A stretch of DNA of 64,000 nucleotides, taken from the NCBI GenBank assembly GCA_030744755.1, contig JASLPY010000019.1, forward strand, positions 1-64,000. Direction: 5' to 3'. Below the pieces are notes generated by a model. It made no database searches. It saw only the letters and a list, made by a program, of their open reading frames with translations, and was not told the origin of the DNA. Position 1 is the first letter of the stretch, and the number at the start of each line of letters is the position of its first letter. This document shows positions 50,470 to 60,221 of this stretch, piece by piece. A program made the translations under genes and the position numbers. Origin of the DNA: Kiritimatiellia bacterium. Lineage in GTDB: Bacteria; Verrucomicrobiota; Kiritimatiellia; UBA8416; JADHWI01.

Positions 50470-51930
50470 CTACTTACCGTCAATCGCTTTCAGTGGGAAA
50501 CGTTCCGACGGCGTATGCTGTTGCGACATGATTTCAGTCATCCTGGCAACAATGTCGGGATGCTTCTGTGCCACATCGTCATCCTCCGACACATCTTTCT
50601 CCAAGTTGTAAAGCTGGATGGTTTTGTTTCCTTTCTGCATCCCGGTGCGGATGCCTTTCCAAGGGCCCATCCAGACGGCCTGGTGCCCGGAGTAACCGGA
50701 GAACTCACGATAAAGAAAGGGGCGCAGGTCCTGCGGAAGGCCCCGCAGTGTCTTCGCAAGAGAAATGCCGTCCGTCGATTCGGGAACGTCATTGGAATGT
50801 CCGACCATGTCGAGCAATGTCGGCATCCAGTCTTCAAACCCGGAGATTCGTTCAGATGTGCTTCCCGCCTTGGTTTTTCCGGGGTAGCGCACGATGGCCG
50901 GTACACGGAGACCACCTTCGTAGCTCTGCCCTTTCAATCCGCGCAAAGGTCCCACGGAGTTGAAGAACTCCGCCATTGGCCCCAGGTAGGTCGCTCCATT
51001 GTCGGATGTGAAGACCACGATAGTGTTTTCCTCAAGTCCGAGTTCCTTCAGTAAATCCATTACACGCCCGACATAATTGTCCATGCGAGTGATCATGCCG
51101 GCATAGCAGGCACGGGGATTGAAGTGCGGAGTGTAGCGTGCGGAGTGCGGAGGATCTTCCCAGCCCAGCTTCGTGTATTCCTTGAGGGAGTCCTCAGGCA
51201 CGTGCAGGGCCAGGTGTGGGATGATTGTGGGGTAATACACGAAAAAGGGTCTGTCCTTGCTGTCACGAATGAATGCGAGCACCTGTTCGGCAATACGGTC
51301 CGATGCGTAGTCCTTCCCCTTGTACCGTTCGTAGCTGGCGGGGTCTTTCGGATCGGCGTCTTTCGGCAGCCTCGCGTGACCAGGGACGGGCGGTTTGTTA
51401 TTGAGGGGAATGCGTTCATCGTCGGACCAGAGGTAGTTCGGGTAGTAACTGTGCGCGTGGCGCTGGCAGTTGTAACCGAAGAAGCGATCGAAGCCCTGCT
51501 TGAGCGGATCTCCCGCGCTGCCCGGGAAACCGAGTCCCCACTTTCCGAAAGCTCCGCACCGGTAGCCGCGTGCCTTGAGCAACTCGGCAATCGTTACATC
51601 TTCGCCGCGAATTGGACCCTGGCCCTCGGGCTTGTGTTCGCTGTTGTTGCGGATGGTAGCGTGACCGGTGTGCATTCCCGTCATCAGCACGCATCTCGAC
51701 GGAGCACAAACCGGCGCTCCGCTGTAGTGCCGCATGAAACGCATGCCCTGCGAAGCCAGCCTGTCGATGTTGGGGGTGCGGATCTTCTCCTGGCCGTAGC
51801 ACCCAAGTTCCCGGTAGCCGAGGTCATCGGCAAGGATGAATACGATATTGGGCTTGGCCGTTGAGATGTTGGCCATGATTGTGATCATGGCGAAGAATAC
51901 TGCGGCGAATAAATAGAATCTACGCGTCAT
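50470..51930 (-). CDS. Arylsulfatase-type S1 sulfatase (CxPxR)
   Basis: A 486-residue exported sulfatase with an uncleaved-or-cleaved N-terminal hydrophobic signal (FYLFAAVFFAMITIMANISTA). The formylglycine site is Cys 75 in GAPVCAPSRCVLMTG, the canonical C-x-P-x-R. Calcium ligands are Asp 35-Asp 36 in FILADDLGY and the later TSDNGATYLG. The PVC-typical AVWMGPWKGIRTGMQKG region near the C-terminus is present. This second sulfatase uses a different maturation motif from the CxAxR enzyme at 39094. It lies between a mannosidase and an acetylesterase gene on the same strand, but with 240-300 bp gaps, so separate promoters are likely. Confidence 0.94.
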   Translation of the reverse strand: MTRRFYLFAAVFFAMITIMANISTAKPNIVFILADDLGYRELGCYGQEKIRTPNIDRLASQGMRFMRHYSGAPVCAPSRCVLMTGMHTGHATIRNNSEHKPEGQGPIRGEDVTIAELLKARGYRCGAFGKWGLGFPGSAGDPLKQGFDRFFGYNCQRHAHSYYPNYLWSDDERIPLNNKPPVPGHARLPKDADPKDPASYERYKGKDYASDRIAEQVLAFIRDSKDRPFFVYYPTIIPHLALHVPEDSLKEYTKLGWEDPPHSARYTPHFNPRACYAGMITRMDNYVGRVMDLLKELGLEENTIVVFTSDNGATYLGPMAEFFNSVGPLRGLKGQSYEGGLRVPAIVRYPGKTKAGSTSERISGFEDWMPTLLDMVGHSNDVPESTDGISLAKTLRGLPQDLRPFLYREFSGYSGHQAVWMGPWKGIRTGMQKGNKTIQLYNLEKDVSEDDDVAQKHPDIVARMTEIMSQQHTPSERFPLKAIDGK

Positions 51931-52055
51931 GGATCTGTCTCCTTCGGAGTGGTATCAGTGAACTCCGTAGATAGTAACGCCGTTCAGGCCGGATCTCAAG
52001 GATGGGGGTGTGCGAGCGTTCTTGCGCTGTGGCGTCTTTTGAAACGCGAGTCTCT

Positions 52056-52123
52056 GTAGCGGAACTCGCCAAGAGTTCCGACAGTTGAGCCATGGGATCG
52101 GAAGTCTTAGTGACTTCCGCTAC
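52056..52123. repeat. GTAG/CTAC paired-hairpin element, 68 bp
   Basis: GTAG, stem CGGAACTC, loop GCCAA, stem GAGTTCCG; spacer; stem CGGAAGTC, loop TTAGT, stem GACTTCCG, CTAC. Read on opposite strands the extended loops are CGCCAAG and CACTAAG. It is upstream of the sulfatase gene; the rest of 51931-52171 shows nothing recognised. Confidence 0.88.
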
Positions 52124-52171
52124 ACGCCTCGGAGATTCGTGACTACTCCAGTACTCACGCACTCATTATGG

Positions 52172-53707
52172 TTATCGATCCGTCCGGAACGGACATGCCG
52201 GCAATCCTTCTTTATTGTAGAGTGTGCCTTTGCCCGTGTTTGTCAGGAAGAGGTAGCGGACGGCAACCGGCTTCGGTACCTTCGGCGAGGTCAGAATCAC
52301 CTTGTTGCCGTCGATTGTCGCCTCTGCCCAATGCCAGCTTTTCTCTCCTTCGCCCCTGACCGCAAATCCCTCCACCTTGTCGGCAGATTCCGGCGCATCC
52401 GGGCTCAGGGGTGTTGTCTTTCGTGCCGCCATCAAGCCCGATCCGGTGTGTCTGAATTCAACGATAGCTCTACCGCCTTCGTATTTGGCAGATTTGAAAA
52501 GCGGCCCCGAATAGACGATATTCTTGCCATAATCCTTAGCCAACGCCCACAGTGCGAGCCGTCGTCCGACCTCGTACTTGTTCTTAGGGTGGATATCGCG
52601 CGGATTGCCAATGTCGGTCGTAACGGCAAGGCCGGTCTTCGGCACGGCGAGCATGTCGCTTTGCGCTTCGCGGAGCGGTCCCCAACCAATGTTGTTGGGA
52701 TCATCTGCAGAACCGCGAAAAGAAGCCAACTGCGCAATGTAGAAGGACAACTCGTAATCGAATGCCTTGCGCCAAAGCGAGAGCATCTCGGTCAACAGTG
52801 CGGTATATTTGGAAGCCCTTCCCGCGTTACTTTCGCCCTGGTACCAGATCGCGCCCTGGATCCGAAACTTCTCTATCGGGTGGATCATGCCGTTGTACAG
52901 GCGTGTCGGCATGCGCTGTGCATCCTTCTGGGGGGCATCGGCTACCTGCTTCAATTCCCTGGTGTATCCCAATGCCTTGAGAGCTTCGGCGGGCGTCCAT
53001 TCTTCCGCCGAGCTGGCACCCCAGGACGAGTCGATGATCCCGATCGGCACATCGAGTTGCTTGTGCAACTCACGTGCGAAGAAGTAAGCGACGGCGGAGA
53101 ACTTTGCAACCGATTCCGACGAACAGGTTTTCCACAGGCGGTCGCTCCTCGGCGCACCATACATGTTGCCACCCACCTGTACGTCTTCCAACGGTTCCTT
53201 GCTGCTCATTTGACCAACGTGGAAAAGACGAAGCTTCGGATAGTCGGCTGCCTCCACCTCCTGCTTCCAGTTGTGAACTCCGGTGTAGGCCCCTGAGACC
53301 CGTAGAAACGGCATTTCCATGTTCGACTGCCCTGAGGCGAGCCACACCTCTCCAAAGAGAATGTCATCCAGTACGATCGTGTTCTTGCCGGTAACGGTGA
53401 TCTTGTGCGGTCCGCCTGCCTTCTGCGTTTTCATCTGCACCTGCCAGCGTCCGTCATCGCCGGCCGATGTCTCGACCGATCTGGACATCCAGTCACCCTT
53501 GACACTGACCTTTTCGCCGGCATCCGCGCTCCCCCAGAACCGGATTTCGCAGTTCTGTTGCATCACCATCTTCGAACCGAGGATCTTCGGCAGCACGACA
53601 TCCGCCCAGACCTCGGTGAAAGGTAATCCGAGAAGAGCTGCGGTCAGAATCGGCATCACACCGATCGACACCAGCTTACGAATGCGCAGAATAAACGAAT
53701 GATTCAT
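52172..53707 (-). CDS. Sialate O-acetylesterase-family (SASA) carbohydrate esterase
   Basis: A 511-residue exported esterase (signal peptide to about EVWA-DV). After a short N-terminal beta domain it shows the SGNH/GDSL block I as SGQSNMEMPF with catalytic Ser 128, the mid-domain IDSSWGASSAEEWTP, WYQGESNAGRASKY and the late Asp-x-His pair in NPRDIHPKNKYEVGRR. This is the SASA layout used by O-acetylesterases acting on sialic acid or, in polysaccharide degraders, on acetylated xylan and other glycans. With a GH10 xylanase nearby, xylan deacetylation is a reasonable guess. The downstream neighbour is the arylsulfatase. Confidence 0.9.
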   Translation of the reverse strand: MNHSFILRIRKLVSIGVMPILTAALLGLPFTEVWADVVLPKILGSKMVMQQNCEIRFWGSADAGEKVSVKGDWMSRSVETSAGDDGRWQVQMKTQKAGGPHKITVTGKNTIVLDDILFGEVWLASGQSNMEMPFLRVSGAYTGVHNWKQEVEAADYPKLRLFHVGQMSSKEPLEDVQVGGNMYGAPRSDRLWKTCSSESVAKFSAVAYFFARELHKQLDVPIGIIDSSWGASSAEEWTPAEALKALGYTRELKQVADAPQKDAQRMPTRLYNGMIHPIEKFRIQGAIWYQGESNAGRASKYTALLTEMLSLWRKAFDYELSFYIAQLASFRGSADDPNNIGWGPLREAQSDMLAVPKTGLAVTTDIGNPRDIHPKNKYEVGRRLALWALAKDYGKNIVYSGPLFKSAKYEGGRAIVEFRHTGSGLMAARKTTPLSPDAPESADKVEGFAVRGEGEKSWHWAEATIDGNKVILTSPKVPKPVAVRYLFLTNTGKGTLYNKEGLPACPFRTDR

Positions 53708-53831
53708 ATGTAACTCCTCATGTTGCTATTTCCGCACGTTCCTCCGGCGCCGCGCGTCGGCCTAAGATTCTTATCGTACTCTGGATTGCCGGCGGTGGCC
53801 GGGCGTCGATTACATGTACCCGGCAGCACAA

Positions 53832-55526
53832 TCACTTCGACAATCGTACGAGGACCACGCCGTGAGAGGGTACGGCCTCGAACTTCAGCGTCCCGTCATG
53901 CTTGCCAAGACTGCGCGTTTCCCAGAGATCGGTCACTTCCCGCGGGTCGGCGATGTTCAACTGCGCCCAGGTGACGTCGATGGCGCGGGGCTTCTCGTCG
54001 AGGTTCACAAACGCTGCGGCGATGTCACCGTTCTTCAAGGGGCGCTTCCAGACCTCGATCTGATCCAGCTTCTTGACGCGCCATCCGGGTACTCCCAGCG
54101 GATCCTGGTTGATGGCGATCACCTGCTTGTTCAGCAGGACGGCCTTGGTATGGTCGTTCATCGTGGTGACGTCGTTGGCGGCCAGCAGGGGTGAGGCGAG
54201 CATCGACCACAGGCTCATCTGGAACTTCTCTTCGTCGGGCGTGATATCGAAACCGACCTTCTTGCGATCGTGTCCATAGTCGTATCCATCGACGCCGATC
54301 TGCAGCATATCCAGATCGTTCCATCTCCCCGGGCCGACAAATGGCCCCAGTGCCTCGTTCTGGTGCGCCGAACGCAGCACACCGATACCGCCGTTGTTGT
54401 CGTACTTACTTGTCCATTTGTCCTTCACGTCATAAGTCGTGCGCCACATCTCGGCGTTGAAGCCGGGGGCCCAGAGCCAGGGGCGCTCGCGGCCCCACTC
54501 GCATACGGAGAAGACGACGTCCCGTCCGGCGACGCGGATGGCGTCGAGCGTGGCCTTCTGCTGTGCCTTGTTGCTGAAGTCATACTTCACCAGGTCCACG
54601 CCCCACTCGGCGTACCTCTCGGCAAACTGCGTTTCGTGACCCTTAACCCAGCCTGCCCGCGAGTAGACGCCGAACTTCAGTCCCTTGGAGTGGATATAGT
54701 CGCCCAGGGCTTTCATGCCGCTGGGAAATTTCTCGGGATCCCAGAGCGGATATCCTTTTTCATCGAACTTGGCACCCTTGGCCTGCCAGCCGTCGTCCAG
54801 GCCGACATATATATAACCTGCGTCACGCATGCCACTGGCAACCATCGCATCGACAACGCCCTTGATGAGCTCCTCGTTGATGCCAGTGCCATACCGGCAC
54901 CAGGAGTTCCATCCCATCGGCGGAGTCTTGGCCAACGTCTTGCCTTTATACGTGCCGACCTTATACTCCGGGGCGGATGCGGGCACGAATTTCGCGTCAC
55001 CCCAACCACCACTCAGACCGGCTTTGTCCCCGTCATCTTCACTCTGAAACGTCAGACGCAACTTCTCGACACCGGCGAGCGGAATCACCACGCGAATCGG
55101 CCGGGTGGGGTTCTGTGAACTCCCGCGCTTGGCTTCCTGGTTGATCACGCCGCTGTCGAACACCAGATCCTGATCGGCATACACGCGAAAGCGGCCCGAT
55201 CGCTTGGCCGACACCTTTGGATCGATGCCCGCCCACGCCTCGAAGCGGCCGTTATGTTTGCTTACGTCGTAGGTAAGCTCGGACCCTGCTTTCACTCCGA
55301 TGCCCTGCGCGTAGACAATGTCACCCAGGTCCAACGGATCTCCAGCCGGGCTGAGATCAGTCGATATCTCTCCCTTTTGCTGTGACGCCTTGACTGTTGC
55401 CAGATTGACGGTGTTGCCGGATGGAGCCAGCCCTATACATCCTGAGGCGCCAAGGATCAAAGTGAGCATGAGGCATGGGAACAGGGTCAAGATTGAGCGG
55501 AGATTCCAAGTCTTACCTTTGATCAC
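53832..55526 (-). CDS. GH27 alpha-galactosidase with N-terminal NPCBM domain, lipoprotein
   Basis: A 564-residue probable lipoprotein (lipobox ASGC, Cys 30). Residues about 35-185 form an NPCBM-type carbohydrate-binding domain (YAQGIGVKAGSELTYDVSKHNGRFEAWAGID). The catalytic GH27 barrel starts at KTPPMGWNSWCRYG; Asp 316 in LVKYDFSNK is the expected nucleophile, and the aspartates of GRWNDLDML (404-406) include the acid/base. The conserved NDVTTMNDHTKAVLLNKQVIAINQDPLG is present, followed by the antiparallel C-terminal domain. It should release terminal alpha-galactose (or the related sugars GH27 enzymes use) from oligo- or polysaccharide at the cell surface or in the periplasm. Confidence 0.93.
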   Translation of the reverse strand: MIKGKTWNLRSILTLFPCLMLTLILGASGCIGLAPSGNTVNLATVKASQQKGEISTDLSPAGDPLDLGDIVYAQGIGVKAGSELTYDVSKHNGRFEAWAGIDPKVSAKRSGRFRVYADQDLVFDSGVINQEAKRGSSQNPTRPIRVVIPLAGVEKLRLTFQSEDDGDKAGLSGGWGDAKFVPASAPEYKVGTYKGKTLAKTPPMGWNSWCRYGTGINEELIKGVVDAMVASGMRDAGYIYVGLDDGWQAKGAKFDEKGYPLWDPEKFPSGMKALGDYIHSKGLKFGVYSRAGWVKGHETQFAERYAEWGVDLVKYDFSNKAQQKATLDAIRVAGRDVVFSVCEWGRERPWLWAPGFNAEMWRTTYDVKDKWTSKYDNNGGIGVLRSAHQNEALGPFVGPGRWNDLDMLQIGVDGYDYGHDRKKVGFDITPDEEKFQMSLWSMLASPLLAANDVTTMNDHTKAVLLNKQVIAINQDPLGVPGWRVKKLDQIEVWKRPLKNGDIAAAFVNLDEKPRAIDVTWAQLNIADPREVTDLWETRSLGKHDGTLKFEAVPSHGVVLVRLSK

Positions 55527-56129
55527 AGTGCACTTCCTCCTTTGTGATTGATGTTCCAGGAATAGTCACAATCCCTGCAACCAGATGATAGGACAACCAG
55601 TTCACAAAACAAACCCAAGATCATGGAGAGATTTTACCGCAGTGGCACATTTCAGTAGCGAGAGCGTTTGGCATTGGGCACTGGAATCGGCCTGCTGCAG
55701 CACGCACATCGCGGCCTTCCCCGGGGATGGCCGGCATATATATGCACGTCCACCCCGGGCGCGGCCACGCTGCACGCCCTGCAACAAGCCAATTCCAGCG
55801 GCCGCTTCGCGGCAACCCAATGCCAAACGCGTTTCATCCTCGGCGGCGATTGACGACTCTGGGAATTACATCGCCTGCTAACGGCCGCCGAGGAGGCTCC
55901 AAGACACTCGCACGCCGTGTTTTGGAGTGTTTCGGCGGGGTCAATATCCTCGATCTGTACCGTCACACACTTTCATACCCACACACTCACGTACCCAACC
56001 TGAGGTGAACAATGGATCACTCGGCCCACTCATACTGGTATCATTGATTAGAACCGCACCTGGAATAGCTCGTGGAGGGATTTCAGCCTGGAAGGTAAAG
56101 GTGGCACTTGGCTGAAAGCCATGTACAAG
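55527..56129. repeat. 600-bp gap with long-arm palindrome
   Basis: No gene seen. Arms 55664-55678 (GCGTTTGGCATTGGG) and 55816-55830 (CCCAATGCCAAACGC) pair perfectly; GGAATCGGCCTGCTGCAG inside the left arm pairs imperfectly with CTGCAACAAGCCAATTCC, giving an extended stem of some 50 nt. The 46 nt 55655-55700 recur at 60222-60267 with one change. 55850-56129 shows nothing recognisable. Confidence 0.8.
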
Positions 56130-59100
56130 TTACTCCTCGGCAGTCAGTTCGATGCCGCAGATCAGGGGTGGGGCTGTTGGCCCGGTTTTGCCGCGGAGTG
56201 CGACGTGCAGCGTGTCCTTGATGGGGACATTCTTGAATTCCTTCATGATGCCTCCGCCTTTGCCGCGGGTCTCGGCAGCAATGTCGAAATCTTTGAGCGC
56301 GTCTTCGCCCTGCAACAGGACATCGAAAACACGCTTTCCCATGTCAATCTTGTCGACCTCGGCAAAATACAGCCTGACCGTAAAAGGCTTGGGAGACTCG
56401 AAACTGCCGACAGCATTGGGCAGCATCTCTTTGATCGTCTGATTGAGAGCGTTCTTCTTGAAACCCTGCACTTCTCCCCTGTCATTAACGTCACGAGACT
56501 TCGGTTGAACAAAGGGCCTGATGGTTATCGTCTTGATGCCCTCAAGCCCCGAGGCACAGACCCAGCTTACTGCTCCTTCGTTGCCCGTATTCTCGCTCTT
56601 CACACGGGAGACATGGTGGCGGAACAACTTCAGTTGTTCGGCCTCCACCTTGATGGGGACATCCGGTGAAGGTCCTCCGACGCTGGGGTGTTCCATCCAC
56701 AAGGTCCCGCTGGCGCTCATGCGGTTGCCCGGTGCCCCGAAATTGATGCCCAAACGTCTGACCGGCCGCGGTGATTTTGGAGGAGGTAGAGAATCGAAGC
56801 TCCAGGTTTCCACACCGGGGAACCGGGGATCGTCCGCGGGAAAATGCACGAGTGCCAGTGATGTCTGGTTCTGGTAGGAACAGGTGCAGGTGCGCGTATA
56901 GTCAGGGGCATTCAGCACTCCGTCGGCCGCTATCAGGTTGGAGGTACAGCCCGATTTGAATCCGCCGATTGAGACCGTGCCATGGGTGCAGGACAGGTTG
57001 GCGTACGCTGCCGAGGCCGAGCGAAAAGTCAGCAGGTGTTCGCTGGCGACGGCAGTGTTGCAACCCTTGAACCGCACCCATTGCCATGGAATGGTATCAC
57101 CAGTCAGAGGATGTTTTGTTGTGACACTTTGACCAGTCAACAGGCTGAAGGTTTTCGCCAGGCGGGCTTTTTGGTTGCTGCCGCCCGTCTGGGTGATGAT
57201 ACGGTCGTGATACAGGATGGGCGGACCAGAGTACGATTCATCAGAACGCCACAGTGACTCGCCACTGTCTCCACGATAAGCAGCCATACCTTTGCCGATC
57301 TCATCACGAGCCCTGTCACCGGCGCGGGCTCCGGCTTGCAGCAACACGTCATGCTGTTCGGAATAGCCCAGCCACGTGCCGAAAACATTCTGCTCCTCAA
57401 TCCAGAGTTCCTTCCCGGTAGCGGCATCAAGAGCCAGGATACGAGGCCGATCCTCAAAGCTTATTCCACGCCGCTCCATGAAATCCATATTCGACGGCGA
57501 AAGCCCATCGATACAAAAGACTTTGTCGTCGCCGGCAATGAGGGTGTTATGCCTGAAGTTGCAAGCGGCCTGACGCTCCCAGAGCACCTTGCCGGTATGC
57601 CGATCCAGTACGGTGATATAGCGGCTACCCGTGGCAAAGCGATTATTGAACTGCAGCATCCATTGTTTACCCTCTTTGGTGATATGCAACGGGGCCGTCG
57701 CGGCGATCAACAGGTCTTTGTAGACGCTGATGTACCCCCAGTGGGGAACGCCTATGTCGTGTTTCTCTTTAAGCCTCCATTCGTGCAGAGTATCACCAGT
57801 GGCCGGATCCATCACCAGGCACGTTTGCCCCGTGATCAGGTAAAGCCGGTCATGGGCTGCCACAAAATTGGAGCCCCAGGCGTTGGCCCCGGGGATGTGT
57901 ACCTGGTTATAACTTCGATCATAGATATCCGGATCAAAAGAACCATCGTAATACATGCCGAAGGTATCCAGCTGCGGCAACTCTTTCCGCCAGATCACAC
58001 GGCCGGTATAGACGTCCCGGGCACTGAGCATCTTGATACCCTCCAGAAACAGTCGTCCGCCAATCACCTGTTGTGGGGGGCCATGGCCGTGGCGCGGTAG
58101 AACGTCCAGATGTGACGACCCGCCAAACCAGAGCAGTCCCAGTGGCGCCTTGACGCGTTTGTCTTTTGAGAAAATCGAATTCGACGCGTCAGCATAATGA
58201 TGAGTCCAGGGAGCCGAGTCGAGCAATGGGCCGACTCTCCGCAAGATCGTCAAATCGCCCTGGATCCCGACGCTGGACCGCGGCAGTTCAGCAGCCTTCG
58301 CCAACTGCAGAAACTCCTCCCGCTGTCTTTTCTCCAGAGCCAGACACGCCACCCCGCCGTAAGGCCGCAGCACATGAAAGGCACGTGCAATAAACCCTTT
58401 TGCATGGTCTTTCGTATAGCCGGCAGCTTCGAGGTCTTCTGAAACCACCAGGCTGGCCAGGTAAGGCGAAATGGGCGTGTTCAGGATGGTGCCCTGCAGG
58501 ATCGCCACGCGGTCGCCATATATCCCGGCGTCATCGAAGCGCCGTCGCAAGGTCTCGACATTGTCGGCATTGCTATCCATGCCGATCACGTTCAGGTCGG
58601 ATTGACGGGCAATTTCCTCAAGCAACTGCCCCGAGCCCACGCCAAGCACGAGGGCATAACCTTCGGCTGCGCCGGCATTCTTGAGAATCTGACTGGCCCG
58701 ATCGACCCAGCGGCCATCGTTCTTTTTCTTCTCGGGGGCCTTCCGGGTGTGAGCCTGGGTAGATGCCTTTTCTCCGAAACAGAGAATGCTGCCTTCAACG
58801 GTTACCACAAAAAGTTTGCCGTCAGCCGCCAGCATGTTCCAGGGTTCACCTTCAACCTGCGTGATCCAAGAGATGTGTGCCTTTGGGTATTTGTGCCCTT
58901 TCTCAGTTGCTACAGCATTTTCGGAGGGTAAATCAACGGCCACAATCAAGCCGTTTGTGCTGCTGCCATATAACCGCGTACCGGCCTTGATGAGTACCGT
59001 TTTCACCTGCGGATCGCTCTCTAGCCTCCATAGAGTTTCAAACGCAGCCTGCTTCTTCTTCTGGCCTTTTCGATCAGTGACCTCCTGCGACCTGGAGGCC

Positions 59101-60083
59101 ATCGATTCGGCGCGGATTACACCTTTGTCGTCGACACTGTACATGGCCTGGCCGTCAAGGACCGAGGCGGTAGTTGACCTTACGGGTCTTCCGTCAGAGA
59201 CCCTGTACAGATTGCCGTCATTGATAAACCACTCATCGCCGACGTAAACCGCATAGTTCCCCAGTTTGGTATCAGCATGGAAGTAGAGATGCTGACCTGT
59301 ATGCCGATCGTAAACGGCCGGTACTGAACGACCGCCGGCCACCAGCAGTTTGTCACCTGAAATGGACATGTAGCCCTGCGGGGCTACGCCGGCGAAAGCG
59401 GGACTGGTGTGCGGCTGCAGAATGAAATCGCTGGAACTGCCGCTATTGGTCCAGATGATCTTACCATCTGTGGCATCCAGGGCATGGATAAAGGTACCCA
59501 TGAAGGGCCAGATGCTCGCAGCAAAATAGACAGTACCGTCATGGAGCACCGGGGCACCGCGTGCCGGCCACATTGAGATCAGCCGCTCGTTCCCCAGCAC
59601 TCGGTAACTGGAAGGCCCTCCACGAAACTTCCATAACAGCTGACCATTCCCTGCGTCCAAACAATAGAGATGCCCATCGTCGGAAACCACATAAAGTTTC
59701 CCTTCCCAACCCACTGGTGCGAAGCGCACCGGCCCGCCTGTATAGAATCGCCACTTCTCTTGACCAGTTTCAGTATCAAGGGCCGTAACGTTATCGCGTA
59801 CCATGGAGGGGACGAAGATCAGCTTGCCCATGACCACGGGTTCATAGCTGCGATCAAACTGCAGTTTAGGCTGACTGATCGGCCAGGCCGCACGTGGCCG
59901 TGGCATCTGCCTGACCCACTGCAGCTGCAAGTCCTGGGATAACTCTGCAGGGGTGCTGGCCCCATGCCCCACATCATAGCGCCACTGCGGCCAATCCTCA
60001 GCCCCGGCAGGCAGGGCCGACAGCAGTGTAAATATACTTAAGAAAGAAACAGTCCTGATCGTGGAATGCGAATAGTATGTCAT
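56130..60083 (-). CDS. Exported propeller/methyltransferase/malectin-like giant protein III
   Basis: A 1317-residue protein with signal peptide (FLSIFTLLSALPAGA-ED). Residues about 30-440 are PQQ-type blades (DTETGQEKWRFYTGG, DAGNGQLLWKFRGG). Residues about 450-620 are a class I methyltransferase fold with intact motif I (VLGVGSGQ), an acidic strand (VIGMDSNADNVETLRRRF) and FHVLRPYGGVACLAL. A second propeller block follows (DPATGDTLHEWRL, DRHTGKVLWERQ, DAATGKELWIEEQ) with the Cys segment GCNTAVAS, GCTSNLIAADGVLNAPDY, CTCSY. The last 150 residues resemble malectin (FTVRLYFAEVDKIDMGKRVFDVLLQGE), a glucan-binding fold. Function unknown. Two direct 46-nt repeats flank the gene. Confidence 0.75.
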   Translation of the reverse strand: MTYYSHSTIRTVSFLSIFTLLSALPAGAEDWPQWRYDVGHGASTPAELSQDLQLQWVRQMPRPRAAWPISQPKLQFDRSYEPVVMGKLIFVPSMVRDNVTALDTETGQEKWRFYTGGPVRFAPVGWEGKLYVVSDDGHLYCLDAGNGQLLWKFRGGPSSYRVLGNERLISMWPARGAPVLHDGTVYFAASIWPFMGTFIHALDATDGKIIWTNSGSSSDFILQPHTSPAFAGVAPQGYMSISGDKLLVAGGRSVPAVYDRHTGQHLYFHADTKLGNYAVYVGDEWFINDGNLYRVSDGRPVRSTTASVLDGQAMYSVDDKGVIRAESMASRSQEVTDRKGQKKKQAAFETLWRLESDPQVKTVLIKAGTRLYGSSTNGLIVAVDLPSENAVATEKGHKYPKAHISWITQVEGEPWNMLAADGKLFVVTVEGSILCFGEKASTQAHTRKAPEKKKNDGRWVDRASQILKNAGAAEGYALVLGVGSGQLLEEIARQSDLNVIGMDSNADNVETLRRRFDDAGIYGDRVAILQGTILNTPISPYLASLVVSEDLEAAGYTKDHAKGFIARAFHVLRPYGGVACLALEKRQREEFLQLAKAAELPRSSVGIQGDLTILRRVGPLLDSAPWTHHYADASNSIFSKDKRVKAPLGLLWFGGSSHLDVLPRHGHGPPQQVIGGRLFLEGIKMLSARDVYTGRVIWRKELPQLDTFGMYYDGSFDPDIYDRSYNQVHIPGANAWGSNFVAAHDRLYLITGQTCLVMDPATGDTLHEWRLKEKHDIGVPHWGYISVYKDLLIAATAPLHITKEGKQWMLQFNNRFATGSRYITVLDRHTGKVLWERQAACNFRHNTLIAGDDKVFCIDGLSPSNMDFMERRGISFEDRPRILALDAATGKELWIEEQNVFGTWLGYSEQHDVLLQAGARAGDRARDEIGKGMAAYRGDSGESLWRSDESYSGPPILYHDRIITQTGGSNQKARLAKTFSLLTGQSVTTKHPLTGDTIPWQWVRFKGCNTAVASEHLLTFRSASAAYANLSCTHGTVSIGGFKSGCTSNLIAADGVLNAPDYTRTCTCSYQNQTSLALVHFPADDPRFPGVETWSFDSLPPPKSPRPVRRLGINFGAPGNRMSASGTLWMEHPSVGGPSPDVPIKVEAEQLKLFRHHVSRVKSENTGNEGAVSWVCASGLEGIKTITIRPFVQPKSRDVNDRGEVQGFKKNALNQTIKEMLPNAVGSFESPKPFTVRLYFAEVDKIDMGKRVFDVLLQGEDALKDFDIAAETRGKGGGIMKEFKNVPIKDTLHVALRGKTGPTAPPLICGIELTAEE

Positions 60084-60221
60084 AGTTGCTTCATATCATC
60101 TGGTTGTTGGATCTGTCAGCTGACACCATCGTCATCTGATCTATTCCGAGATCATAGCACAGCATTAGTCAATCGAGAACGGCTGTTGATTCTTGAGCAT
60201 TTTCCGCTGTGAGGCATTTCT

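Noticed and set aside
55527-56129. tRNA or small RNA gene in the longest gap
   Set aside because: I looked for cloverleaf arms and CCA ends in the gaps and saw none; the only structure is the long palindrome.
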